Source: an uncultured bacterium (GTDB taxonomy: Bacteria > Spirochaetota > Brevinematia > DTOW01). Taken from it: a DNA stretch of 5,278 nucleotides. The notes under the pieces are model-generated. The model was not told where the DNA came from. It ran no database searches and was given only the letters and a program-made list of their open reading frames with translations. Position 1 is the stretch's first letter. Each line of letters starts with the position of its first letter. Location of the stretch: contig CALFVP010000099.1 of NCBI GenBank assembly GCA_937928175.1, forward strand, positions 1 to 5,278, given 5' to 3'. Shown piece after piece: positions 1-5,278 of the stretch. A program made the translations under genes and the position numbers.

Positions 1-885
1 TTTTATTTCATAATTCCCACCAGACACTTGCCCATAACCGTAGAGTTCTGAAGCTGTAAAGAAAATTCCTGAATTATAATCACCTAAAACAACTTTATCA
101 AATCCTGAAGCACCACCAATTAACTCTACCCTACCAGTCACCATTTGAGGTACAAGCGTAATCGTAAGATTCGTACTTGTATTCCAGGTAAAACCACCTT
201 CCAAAAGAATAGGCTCTACATAAATATATCCTACTCCTAAGTTTGCAGCATCAATAATCCCATTTTGTATGGTATCGTAATATATACCCCATACTACATC
301 TGAATTAGAAGGAAAAGTAGGATTTAGAGTAACTTCAAAATTCGTCGAGTTAGTGGGTGATGAAAAAACAAAATTATTATCATTTGTATCTGCAATAAAC
401 ACTCCTATTTTAAGACCATATATATTGTTAGATACCTTTATATTCACAGAAGTACTGTAGAAGTTTGGAATACTAATATTAACGTTACTTAAGTTACTTA
501 TAACACGATCCAAATTCGTTTGAACTCTAAGCTCACCTAACTCATACAAATTATTGTTGTTAGCATCTTTAAACGCAACTAATAAAATAAAGGTATTCGA
601 AGGAACTTCTACCGAATAATTCCCTGTGCTGGTATTAACATTACCATAATACTTAGTATCATCAGGAGTGATTCCTACAATTTTCCATTCAGGAGTATAG
701 TTACCAGTCAAAGTACCGTATATCCAAACTTTAGGTTGTGGCTGTTGTTGCGAACCACCACCGCCACCTACACCACTACTTCCACCACTATCACCACTGT
801 AAGGTGCAGGTGAACAACCTTGCATTACAGCAAAAAACGCTACCACTAAACTAGCCAAAAAGATTAAAATAATCTTTCTCGCCAT
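1..885 (-). CDS. Putative outer-envelope lipoprotein with Gly/Ser/Gln linker and beta-rich D/N-loop region (3' end missing)
   Basis: The reading frame is open from the ATG at 885 to the left edge, giving 295 residues with no stop, so the C-terminus is outside the window. The start is well supported: AAGGAGGA lies at 891-898, about six bases upstream. The N-terminus is a lipoprotein signal: R3-K4, a hydrophobic core (residues 5-20), then VMQGC with Cys24 as the likely lipidated residue. Met at -3 and Gln at -2 are atypical for an E. coli-style lipobox but tolerated in spirochaete-type ones. Residues 29-51 form a Gly/Ser/Gln/Pro-rich linker. The rest is predicted beta-rich, with Asp/Asn-rich loops after hydrophobic strands near residues 107-118, 166-177 and 204-216. 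A stretch from about residue 249 (VTGRVELIGG, then GNYEIK) looks like the start of a carboxypeptidase-regulatory or transthyretin-like beta unit. I do not recognise the family; a surface binding or structural role is inference only. Confidence 0.82.
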   Translation of the reverse strand, partial: MARKIILIFLASLVVAFFAVMQGCSPAPYSGDSGGSSGVGGGGGSQQQPQPKVWIYGTLTGNYTPEWKIVGITPDDTKYYGNVNTSTGNYSVEVPSNTFILLVAFKDANNNNLYELGELRVQTNLDRVISNLSNVNISIPNFYSTSVNIKVSNNIYGLKIGVFIADTNDNNFVFSSPTNSTNFEVTLNPTFPSNSDVVWGIYYDTIQNGIIDAANLGVGYIYVEPILLEGGFTWNTSTNLTITLVPQMVTGRVELIGGASGFDKVVLGDYNSGIFFTASELYGYGQVSGGNYEIK

Positions 886-907
886 AATATTCCTCCTTTT
901 TAACAAT

Positions 908-935
908 ATAATAATTCAAAATTAACACTTTTCAA
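908..935 (-). promoter_or_regulatory. Candidate sigma-70-type promoter of the lipoprotein gene
   Basis: Read on the minus strand, TTGAAA (935-930) is followed after 16 bases by TATTAT (913-908). Each box matches five of six consensus positions. Transcription would begin around 901, leaving a leader of about 16 bases that holds the AAGGAGG ribosome-binding site. The -35 box overlaps the AGTACT repeat structure at 934-950, so it could be under operator control. In such A+T-rich DNA, chance matches are common. Confidence 0.5.
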
Positions 936-952
936 GTACTTTTAGTACTTTT
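934..952. repeat. AGTACT direct/inverted repeat, possible operator
   Basis: A 9-bp unit, AGTACTTTT, is perfectly repeated in tandem at 935-943 and 944-952. AGTACT is itself a palindrome, so the same bases also form an inverted repeat with 7-bp arms (934-940 and 944-950) around a 3-base centre. The octamer TTTTCAAG/TTTTCAAA also recurs on both sides (929-936 and 949-956). The structure overlaps the -35 box of the lipoprotein promoter, which suggests a regulator site. It lacks the GC-rich stem and long U-run of an intrinsic terminator. Confidence 0.5.
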
Positions 953-966
953 CAAAATTTAAGTAA

Positions 967-1010
967 ATTATTTTAAAAAATTAATCTTATTATTTTAAAA
1001 AATTAATCTT
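967..1010. repeat. Perfect 22-bp tandem duplication spanning the DOMON gene stop codon
   Basis: Two identical 22-base units lie head to tail at 967-988 and 989-1010, made of A and T except for one C per unit. The right-hand copy contains the last codons and the TAA stop (990-992) of the DOMON gene; the left-hand copy is just outside the gene. Within each unit, 19 bases (967-985 and 989-1007) form an imperfect A/T palindrome with one mismatched pair besides its centre. This looks like a replication-slippage duplication. A weak transcript-end role is possible but not demonstrated. Confidence 0.85.
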
Positions 1011-1508
1011 AAAGTTTCCTTTTCTCGAATGGTGAGTTCTTAAACTATCATTTTTTGCGTATGCCCATATAGAATAAAAATTTCTTCCCTTTAACTCAAC
1101 GTTACCCAACTTCCTAGGTATAACAAACTCCAAAACTCTCGTACTACCATCTATTGAACCAAAATAGCTAATAACCTCATTACTTATAGGTTTAACACTA
1201 TGACCAACACCTATAAACTGATTAACTACTAATTTCCCACTATCCTTATCTAAATAACTTATAAACATTATAGCATTATTCATTATCGGTGAACCAAACC
1301 CTACAGCCATCCAACCGCTAACGTTACCCTTAAGCCCAACGTAAACCTTACTATCATCGTAAGAAAGGTATATAACGTAATTCTTATCAACATCATACTT
1401 AAACTCATACTCTCCATCACCAATAACACCATCAACCTTAACCAAACTCTGAGCAAAAACGTAACTTCCCAAAAACACAAACAATACCCAAAAAACATTC
1501 CTTACCAT
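990..1508 (-). CDS. Exported single-domain DOMON protein, candidate b-heme or ligand binder
   Basis: The product is 172 residues when started at the ATG at 1508. That start has GGAGGG at 1513-1518; the in-frame TTG at 1538 lies inside the promoter and would spoil the signal peptide. Residues 1-19 form a Sec signal peptide with a hydrophobic core and V-F-A before the likely cleavage point at Gln20. The mature protein is one DOMON-type beta-sandwich: VDGVIGDGEY near the start, SGWMAVGFG (64-72), then PIMNNAIMF, and a C-terminal S-x-R-T-H-H-S-R-K-G-N-F pattern. In heme-binding DOMON proteins such as the cellobiose dehydrogenase cytochrome domain, a Met and a late His ligate b-heme. Met76 and His159/His160 are the natural candidates, by inference. 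There is no membrane anchor, CxxCH motif or cytochrome b561 part. It is probably periplasmic. Sugar or other ligand binding is the alternative role. Confidence 0.8.
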   Translation of the reverse strand: MVRNVFWVLFVFLGSYVFAQSLVKVDGVIGDGEYEFKYDVDKNYVIYLSYDDSKVYVGLKGNVSGWMAVGFGSPIMNNAIMFISYLDKDSGKLVVNQFIGVGHSVKPISNEVISYFGSIDGSTRVLEFVIPRKLGNVELKGRNFYSIWAYAKNDSLRTHHSRKGNFKINFLK

Positions 1509-1512
1509 AAAA

Positions 1513-1518
1513 CCCTCC
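1513..1518 (-). promoter_or_regulatory. Ribosome-binding site that decides the DOMON gene start
   Basis: GGAGGG on the minus strand sits four bases ahead of the ATG at 1508. It fixes the start there rather than at the in-frame TTG at 1538, which has no such sequence upstream and overlaps the -10 region. Confidence 0.85.
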
Positions 1519-1528
1519 AATAAACTAA

Positions 1529-1558
1529 AAGATAACAAAATACCACATTTTTTGTCAA
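1529..1558 (-). promoter_or_regulatory. Strong candidate promoter of the DOMON gene (extended -10)
   Basis: On the minus strand a perfect -35 box TTGACA (1558-1553) is followed after 18 bases by TATCTT (1534-1529), preceded by TG one base upstream (1537-1536) as in an extended -10. Transcription would start near 1522, giving a leader of about 14 bases that carries the GGAGGG site. This implies that the DOMON gene is transcribed independently of the cysM-JAMM unit upstream, although no clear terminator separates them. Confidence 0.65.
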
Positions 1559-1588
1559 GTTTTAGGATAGATCTTTTATTAACACTGT

Positions 1589-1993
1589 TTAAATTATTAG
1601 TATTTCAATTTCTTTAACAATTTTTTCTGAGATCTTGTATGCTTTAACTTCTGGGGTACCTTTTCTTAGAGATGATATTACAAAAATAAGGTTATCTATT
1701 ATTTCGTTTCTTTCCAAATCTGTTTTTGAGGGATAAGGATTTGAAACTGGGTGGGAATGAAAAACTCCTATAAAATCTTTGTTCTCTTTATCTATGTAAT
1801 CTAAGACTTTCATAAGTTCTTTCAAGTCCATTTCAAAAAATGTTTCACTTTTTGCTACGTTTTCCATTTTTATAAATTCATCAACAATATTACCTTTTCC
1901 TACCAAAATACCACAAGCTTCAAAGGGAATATTACTCTTCATCCAAGATATCATCTCTTCGTAAACGTTTTTATGTACTTTTAGGGTGTCCAT
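1589..1993 (-). CDS. JAMM/MPN+ (M67 family) zinc metallopeptidase, probable Mec-like cysteine-releasing enzyme
   Basis: This 134-residue protein is a minimal bacterial JAMM domain. The full zinc-site signature is visible: Glu25 in F-E-A-C-G-I-L-V-G, then H79-S-H81 followed by exactly ten residues and Asp92, with Ser89 in the usual P-S-K-T-D context. All catalytic residues are therefore present. It has no signal peptide or membrane segment, so it is cytoplasmic. It starts six bases after the cysM stop and uses a ribosome-binding site inside cysM, so the two are very likely co-transcribed and translationally coupled. In M. tuberculosis the homologous Mec enzyme (about the same size) sits beside cysM and hydrolyses the CysO-cysteine adduct to free cysteine. 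The same role is inferred here from motif and neighbour. Other M67 proteins act on ThiS/MoaD-like carriers or ubiquitin-like tags, so the exact substrate is open. Confidence 0.9.
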   Translation of the reverse strand: MDTLKVHKNVYEEMISWMKSNIPFEACGILVGKGNIVDEFIKMENVAKSETFFEMDLKELMKVLDYIDKENKDFIGVFHSHPVSNPYPSKTDLERNEIIDNLIFVISSLRKGTPEVKAYKISEKIVKEIEILII

Positions 1994-1999
1994 AAAAAC

Positions 2000-2902
2000 C
2001 TAAACCTCCCATATTACTTTATTACTGAGGTATCTATTTCCTGAATCTGGGAAAACTGTCACTATAACACCGCTATCTATTGTTTTTGCTAGCTCGAAAG
2101 ATGCAGCCAAGTTAAGTCCTGAAGAAGGACCTATAAGTATTCCAAACCTTTTTGCAAACTCTCTAACTATAGCGTACGCTCTTTCAGTTGATATTTCTAG
2201 CTTTCCATCAACTAAAGAAGGGTCAAATATTTTTGGTATTTTAGTGTATCCAAAGTGTTTAACTCCTTCAATACCATGGTATTCAGAGTTTGGTTGTACT
2301 ATAAAAGTTTTTATTGATGGGTTAAAACTTTTTAACCTTCTAGAAACTCCAACAAATGTTCCACTTGTACCAGGTGCACAAACAAAATGAGTAACTTTAC
2401 CTCGAGTTTGAGATATTATTTCTGGTCCAGTAGTTTCGAAATGTGATAACCAATTCATAGGATTACTGTACTGATCTATGAGTATATACTTTTCTGGATT
2501 TTTGCTAACCATCTCTTCAACAATTCTTTGAGAACCATCTGTACCTTCCAAAGGATCAGAGTATATAACATTTGCTCCTAGAATACTTAATATTCTCTTT
2601 CTCTCTTCGCTTGCGTTAGCAGGCACAACTAAAGTTATAGGATACTTCTTTATACAACAAATCATTGCATAAGCTATACCAGTATTCCCAGAAGTACCAT
2701 CTATAAGTATTTTACCCTCAGTAATAACCCCCCTTTCCTCAAGATCCTTAATCATGTAAAGTGCAGGTCTATCCTTTACAGATCCTCCAGGATTGTAAAA
2801 CTCTAACTTAGCGTAAACAGATACATTCCTCGAAATTCCTTTTTCCCAAACATCCACCTTAAGTAGTGGTGTATTACCTATCATCCTAAGAACATCTTCC
2901 AT
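2000..2902 (-). CDS. cysM: CysM-type PLP-dependent cysteine synthase
   Basis: This 300-residue fold-type II PLP enzyme is close to the usual length. It opens with I-G-N-T-P-L (8-13). It carries the PLP lysine Lys43 in NPGGSVKDRPA, the substrate loop TSGNTG (70-75), the phosphate-binding loop GTSGT (178-182) and GPSSG (258-262), whose Ser contacts the pyridine nitrogen. It makes cysteine from an activated serine (O-acetyl- or O-phosphoserine) and a sulfur donor. Three points favour the CysM branch over CysK: KDRPA after the PLP lysine, GTSGT instead of GTGGT, and HGIEGVKH followed by IPKIFDP. The adjacent JAMM gene suggests a protein-bound thiocarboxylate donor, as in mycobacterial CysM. The ATG at 2902 gives the family-typical short lead before IGNTPL, but no Shine-Dalgarno sequence precedes it. 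A cystathionine beta-synthase-like activity cannot be excluded. Confidence 0.9.
   Translation of the reverse strand: MEDVLRMIGNTPLLKVDVWEKGISRNVSVYAKLEFYNPGGSVKDRPALYMIKDLEERGVITEGKILIDGTSGNTGIAYAMICCIKKYPITLVVPANASEERKRILSILGANVIYSDPLEGTDGSQRIVEEMVSKNPEKYILIDQYSNPMNWLSHFETTGPEIISQTRGKVTHFVCAPGTSGTFVGVSRRLKSFNPSIKTFIVQPNSEYHGIEGVKHFGYTKIPKIFDPSLVDGKLEISTERAYAIVREFAKRFGILIGPSSGLNLAASFELAKTIDSGVIVTVFPDSGNRYLSNKVIWEV
2005..2010 (-). promoter_or_regulatory. Ribosome-binding site of the JAMM gene, embedded in the end of cysM
   Basis: GGGAGG on the minus strand overlaps the Trp-Glu-Val codons that precede the cysM TAG stop. It lies 11 bases ahead of the JAMM ATG. Ribosomes finishing cysM would uncover or occupy this site, which favours coupled translation of the two proteins. 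Confidence 0.75.
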
Positions 2903-2912
2903 AAATCAATAA

Positions 2913-2941
2913 TTATTACAAATAATAACTTTCTTTATCAA
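2913..2941 (-). promoter_or_regulatory. Candidate promoter of the cysM-JAMM unit, implying a nearly leaderless mRNA
   Basis: On the minus strand TTGATA (2941-2936) is followed after 17 bases by TAATAA (2918-2913). The -10 box ends only ten bases before the cysM ATG, so transcription would start about three or four bases from the start codon. That fits the lack of a Shine-Dalgarno sequence there. The region is almost pure A/T, so chance resemblance is a real risk, and read-through from gltB is an alternative source of transcript. Confidence 0.4.
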
Positions 2942-2999
2942 ACTAAAAACTTATTAAAAATTTAACTTTGTGAATTTTTCAAAAAATACATGTATAATT

Positions 3000-5278
3000 T
3001 CAAGAAGATTTTGAAGCTTTTTCTTCTTTTTGTTCTACTGTAACGTAGTGATCTTCTATGGATATTGGTACGACTTTCCAAAACAATTTTAGGTAATTGT
3101 AAAAATCATCCAGAATCGTTTTTGCTTCACTACTTTGAGTATACTTGTAATGGTTTTCTAACAAAGTTTTTAGTATTTTTATATCTTTGCTGTTTTCTGA
3201 AAACTCGTTCTCTAAAAACCTTTGAAGCACTACCATTTGCGGATTAAACAATTTTGGCAGGATGTTATCTTTATCTAATACAAAAGCTATTCCGCCGCTC
3301 ATACCTGCGGCAAAATTTTTTCCAACTTTTCCTATGATAACGACAACTCCGCTTGTCATATACTCACAACCATGATCCCCAACACCCTCAACAACTGCCT
3401 TACAACCACTATTCCTTACAGCAAACCTTTCACCCACAACTCCCCTTATGTAAACTTCACCACCCGTAGCACCGTACAAAAGAACATTACCAGCAATAAC
3501 GTTATCGTGAGGATTAAACTTCACACCTTCGCTAGGTTTAACCACTATTCTACCACCAGCCATACCTTTACCAAGGTAATCGTTAGCATCTCCTATTAAA
3601 GTCAAGTTAATTCCATCAACAATAAAAGCTCCAAAACTTTGTCCAGCACTACCTCTGTAGGTTATATTTATTTTAGCTTGAACTAAAGGGTTATCCTTTT
3701 TGTACATTTTGACTATGTAGTTAGATATTTTTGAACCTACTGCTCTATCTGTGTTTTTTATCTTAAACTCAAAATTAACTTCACCTTTATCCTCAGATAC
3801 AACTTTTCTAAAACTCTCATCCTGTATAACTCTATCGTCAAGATGTTCACTTTCTGGTATACTATTCTTTAATCCACCATACCTAAGAAAAGAATCTTCA
3901 TACTTTGAGAAATCTTGTAAAATTGATGATAGATCAATTTTACTTTCTTTAGGTAAGAAAATATCACTTTTAGGTTTTAACATGTAGTTTTTACCTATTA
4001 TTTCATCAAGTTTTCTATAACCCATTTGAGAGAGTAATTCTCTAACTTCTCTAGCAACAAACAACATGTAATTCATTACCCATTCAGGTTTACCTGGAAA
4101 CCTTTTTCTTAGTTCTGGATCTTGAGTAGCAACACCCACAGGACATTTGTTAGTATGACATAACCTAGCCATAATACAACCTTCTGCGATCATTGCCATT
4201 GTACCAAAACCGTATTCATCGGCACCAAGCAAAGCAGCAATAATAACATCTTTACCAGTCTTAAAACCTCCATCAACTCTTATTTTTACTTTACTTCTAA
4301 GGTTATTCTCAACGAGTATTTTTTGTATTTCAGACAAACCTAGTTCCCAAGGCATGCCAGCATGTTTAATTGATCCCCAGGGAGATGCACCAGTACCTCC
4401 GTTATGTCCACTAATTTGGATAGTATCGGAATAACCTTTAGCCACTCCAGCAGCAACAATACCAACACCTGTTTCAGAAACAAGTTTAACACAAACTCTT
4501 CCATCAGGGTTTATATGTTTAAGATCGTATATAAGTTGAGCTATATCCTCTATGCTGTAGATATCGTGATGTGGAGGAGGTGAAATAAGAGTAATTCCTG
4601 GATTGGTACGTCTTGCCCTAGCAATATCACCACTAACCTTTTTCCCCATAAGTTGTCCACCTTCACCAGGTTTTGCACCTTGCGATATCTTTATTTCCAT
4701 CTCTTCAGAAGATATAAGATAGTTAGGTGTAACACCAAACCTACCAGAAGCAACTTGTTTTATCTTGCTATTAGATTCTGTATAAAGTCTCTCGTCAACT
4801 TCACCACCTTCACCACTGTTACTTTTAGCACCTAACCTATTCATTGCAATAGCAATAGTCTCGTGAGCTTCTTTACTTAAAGCACCAAAAGACATCGCTT
4901 GAGATGTAAATCTCTTTACAATCTCATACTCAGATTCAACTTCATCTATAGGTATAGGAGATCTATCACTTTTAATCTCAAGTAAATCTCTCAAACCAGA
5001 AGGCGGCCTAGTATTAACAACTTTTGAAAACTCTCTATACGCAGATTCATCTCCTTGTCTTGATGCTTTCTGTACATACCTAAGCACATCAGGGTTATGT
5101 TCATGATACTCTCCATCTTTTCTATACTTGTAAAATCCATAATCTTCCAACATAGGTACAAAATTATCACCGTACCCTTTTCTGTAAAATTCCATGTAAT
5201 CTTTTGCAATTCCTTGAATACTAACTCCTCCTACTTTTGATATAGTCCCAGTAAAGTATTTATCAACAACTTCCTTAG
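3000..5278 (-). CDS. gltB: Glutamate synthase large subunit, C-terminal half (5' end missing)
   Basis: The frame is open to the right edge. An internal ATG at 5195 is not the start, because 27 further in-frame residues upstream include K-Y-F-T-G-T-I-S-K-V-G-G, a conserved stretch of the GltB central domain. The visible 758 residues cover the end of that domain (to about 115), the FMN-binding synthase barrel (about 120-430) and the GXGXG beta-helix (about 500-690). Barrel landmarks are SNSGEGGE (152-159), GEGGQ (204-208), SPPPHHDIYSIED (232-244) and SGHNGGTGASP (289-299). Cys367, Cys373 and Cys378 give the CX5CX4C pattern that binds the 3Fe-4S cluster. The beta-helix has RGSAGQSFGAF (541-551). 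The enzyme makes two glutamates from 2-oxoglutarate and glutamine; this half receives the ammonia channelled from the missing amidotransferase domain. All expected cofactor residues are intact. The protein ends in a short Lys/Glu/Ser-rich tail and a TGA stop. The small subunit, gltD, is not in the window. Confidence 0.97.
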   Translation of the reverse strand, partial: KEVVDKYFTGTISKVGGVSIQGIAKDYMEFYRKGYGDNFVPMLEDYGFYKYRKDGEYHEHNPDVLRYVQKASRQGDESAYREFSKVVNTRPPSGLRDLLEIKSDRSPIPIDEVESEYEIVKRFTSQAMSFGALSKEAHETIAIAMNRLGAKSNSGEGGEVDERLYTESNSKIKQVASGRFGVTPNYLISSEEMEIKISQGAKPGEGGQLMGKKVSGDIARARRTNPGITLISPPPHHDIYSIEDIAQLIYDLKHINPDGRVCVKLVSETGVGIVAAGVAKGYSDTIQISGHNGGTGASPWGSIKHAGMPWELGLSEIQKILVENNLRSKVKIRVDGGFKTGKDVIIAALLGADEYGFGTMAMIAEGCIMARLCHTNKCPVGVATQDPELRKRFPGKPEWVMNYMLFVAREVRELLSQMGYRKLDEIIGKNYMLKPKSDIFLPKESKIDLSSILQDFSKYEDSFLRYGGLKNSIPESEHLDDRVIQDESFRKVVSEDKGEVNFEFKIKNTDRAVGSKISNYIVKMYKKDNPLVQAKINITYRGSAGQSFGAFIVDGINLTLIGDANDYLGKGMAGGRIVVKPSEGVKFNPHDNVIAGNVLLYGATGGEVYIRGVVGERFAVRNSGCKAVVEGVGDHGCEYMTSGVVVIIGKVGKNFAAGMSGGIAFVLDKDNILPKLFNPQMVVLQRFLENEFSENSKDIKILKTLLENHYKYTQSSEAKTILDDFYNYLKLFWKVVPISIEDHYVTVEQKEEKASKSS

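Noticed and set aside
1301..1498. Minus-strand open frame of 65 codons overlapping the DOMON gene in another frame
   Set aside because: It is a shifted reading of the DOMON gene with no family resemblance; the DOMON frame has the signal peptide, domain motifs and ribosome-binding site.
1536..1538. In-frame TTG as the DOMON gene start
   Set aside because: It lies within the extended -10 promoter element, has no ribosome-binding site, and would place ten extra residues before a normal signal peptide.
1580..1590. AACACTGTT inverted repeat at the end of the JAMM gene
   Set aside because: Four-base arms around a single base are too short to call an operator or terminator in A/T-rich DNA.
2981..3000. 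ATACATGTAT palindrome beside a T-run at the end of gltB as an intrinsic terminator
   Set aside because: The palindrome has no room for a loop beyond a three-pair A/U stem, so it would not form a stable terminator hairpin. It could be a protein site, but nothing else supports that.
3065..4835. Several plus-strand open frames of 60-78 codons opposite gltB
   Set aside because: They lie antisense to a fully conserved gltB reading frame, have compositionally biased products and no recognisable domains, and are explained by the A/T-rich code of the real gene.
5193..5195. ATG as the start of a separate short (731-residue) glutamate synthase
   Set aside because: Conserved central-domain sequence continues in frame upstream to the window edge, and no ribosome-binding site precedes this ATG at the right distance.
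4991..5209. Minus-strand open frame of 72 codons overlapping gltB in another frame
   Set aside because: gltB homology continues without a break through this stretch in its own frame; the alternative product has no recognisable feature.

Overview
This is a strongly A+T-rich bacterial window with five genes, all read leftward (minus strand) and separated by short gaps of 6 to about 100 bases. The two outermost genes run off the window. TGA, TAG and TAA are all used as stops, and clear Shine-Dalgarno sequences occur at three of the four visible starts. Frequent ATA (Ile) and AGA/AGG (Arg) codons, together with exported proteins carrying signal peptides, suggest a low-GC bacterium with an envelope rich in lipoproteins. 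The relaxed lipobox of the leftmost gene would suit a spirochaete-like or deep-branching, possibly thermophilic, lineage. The sequence alone does not fix the taxon.

Right part (2000-5278), nitrogen and sulfur assimilation. The window opens inside gltB, the large subunit of glutamate synthase. The visible 758 residues hold the end of the central domain, the complete FMN/3Fe-4S synthase barrel and the C-terminal GXGXG beta-helix. The amidotransferase half lies beyond the right edge. A 97-base gap follows, with a plausible promoter, and then a CysM-type PLP-dependent cysteine synthase. Six bases after its stop comes a small JAMM (M67) metallopeptidase whose ribosome-binding site lies in the last codons of cysM. 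This cysM-JAMM pair resembles the CysM/Mec pair of the sulfur-carrier-dependent cysteine pathway known from Mycobacterium tuberculosis. There, cysteine is built on the C-terminus of the small ubiquitin-like protein CysO and released by Mec. No CysO/ThiS-like gene is visible here, so that assignment rests on homology and gene order.

Left part (1-1558), cell envelope. Behind its own strong promoter sits a 172-residue exported single-domain DOMON protein, a candidate b-heme or ligand-binding periplasmic protein. After a repeat-rich gap of about 100 bases comes an open-ended gene for a lipoprotein. It has a Gly/Ser/Gln linker and a beta-rich, Asp/Asn-loop-rich extracytoplasmic region of unknown function. 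The gap holds a perfect 22-bp tandem duplication that includes the DOMON stop codon, and a small AGTACT repeat structure touching the lipoprotein promoter.

I found no RNA genes, CRISPR arrays, transposases or convincing intrinsic terminators. The most interesting points are the CysM-JAMM pair without a neighbouring carrier, the orphan DOMON protein, the lipoprotein's D/N loops and the intergenic repeats.
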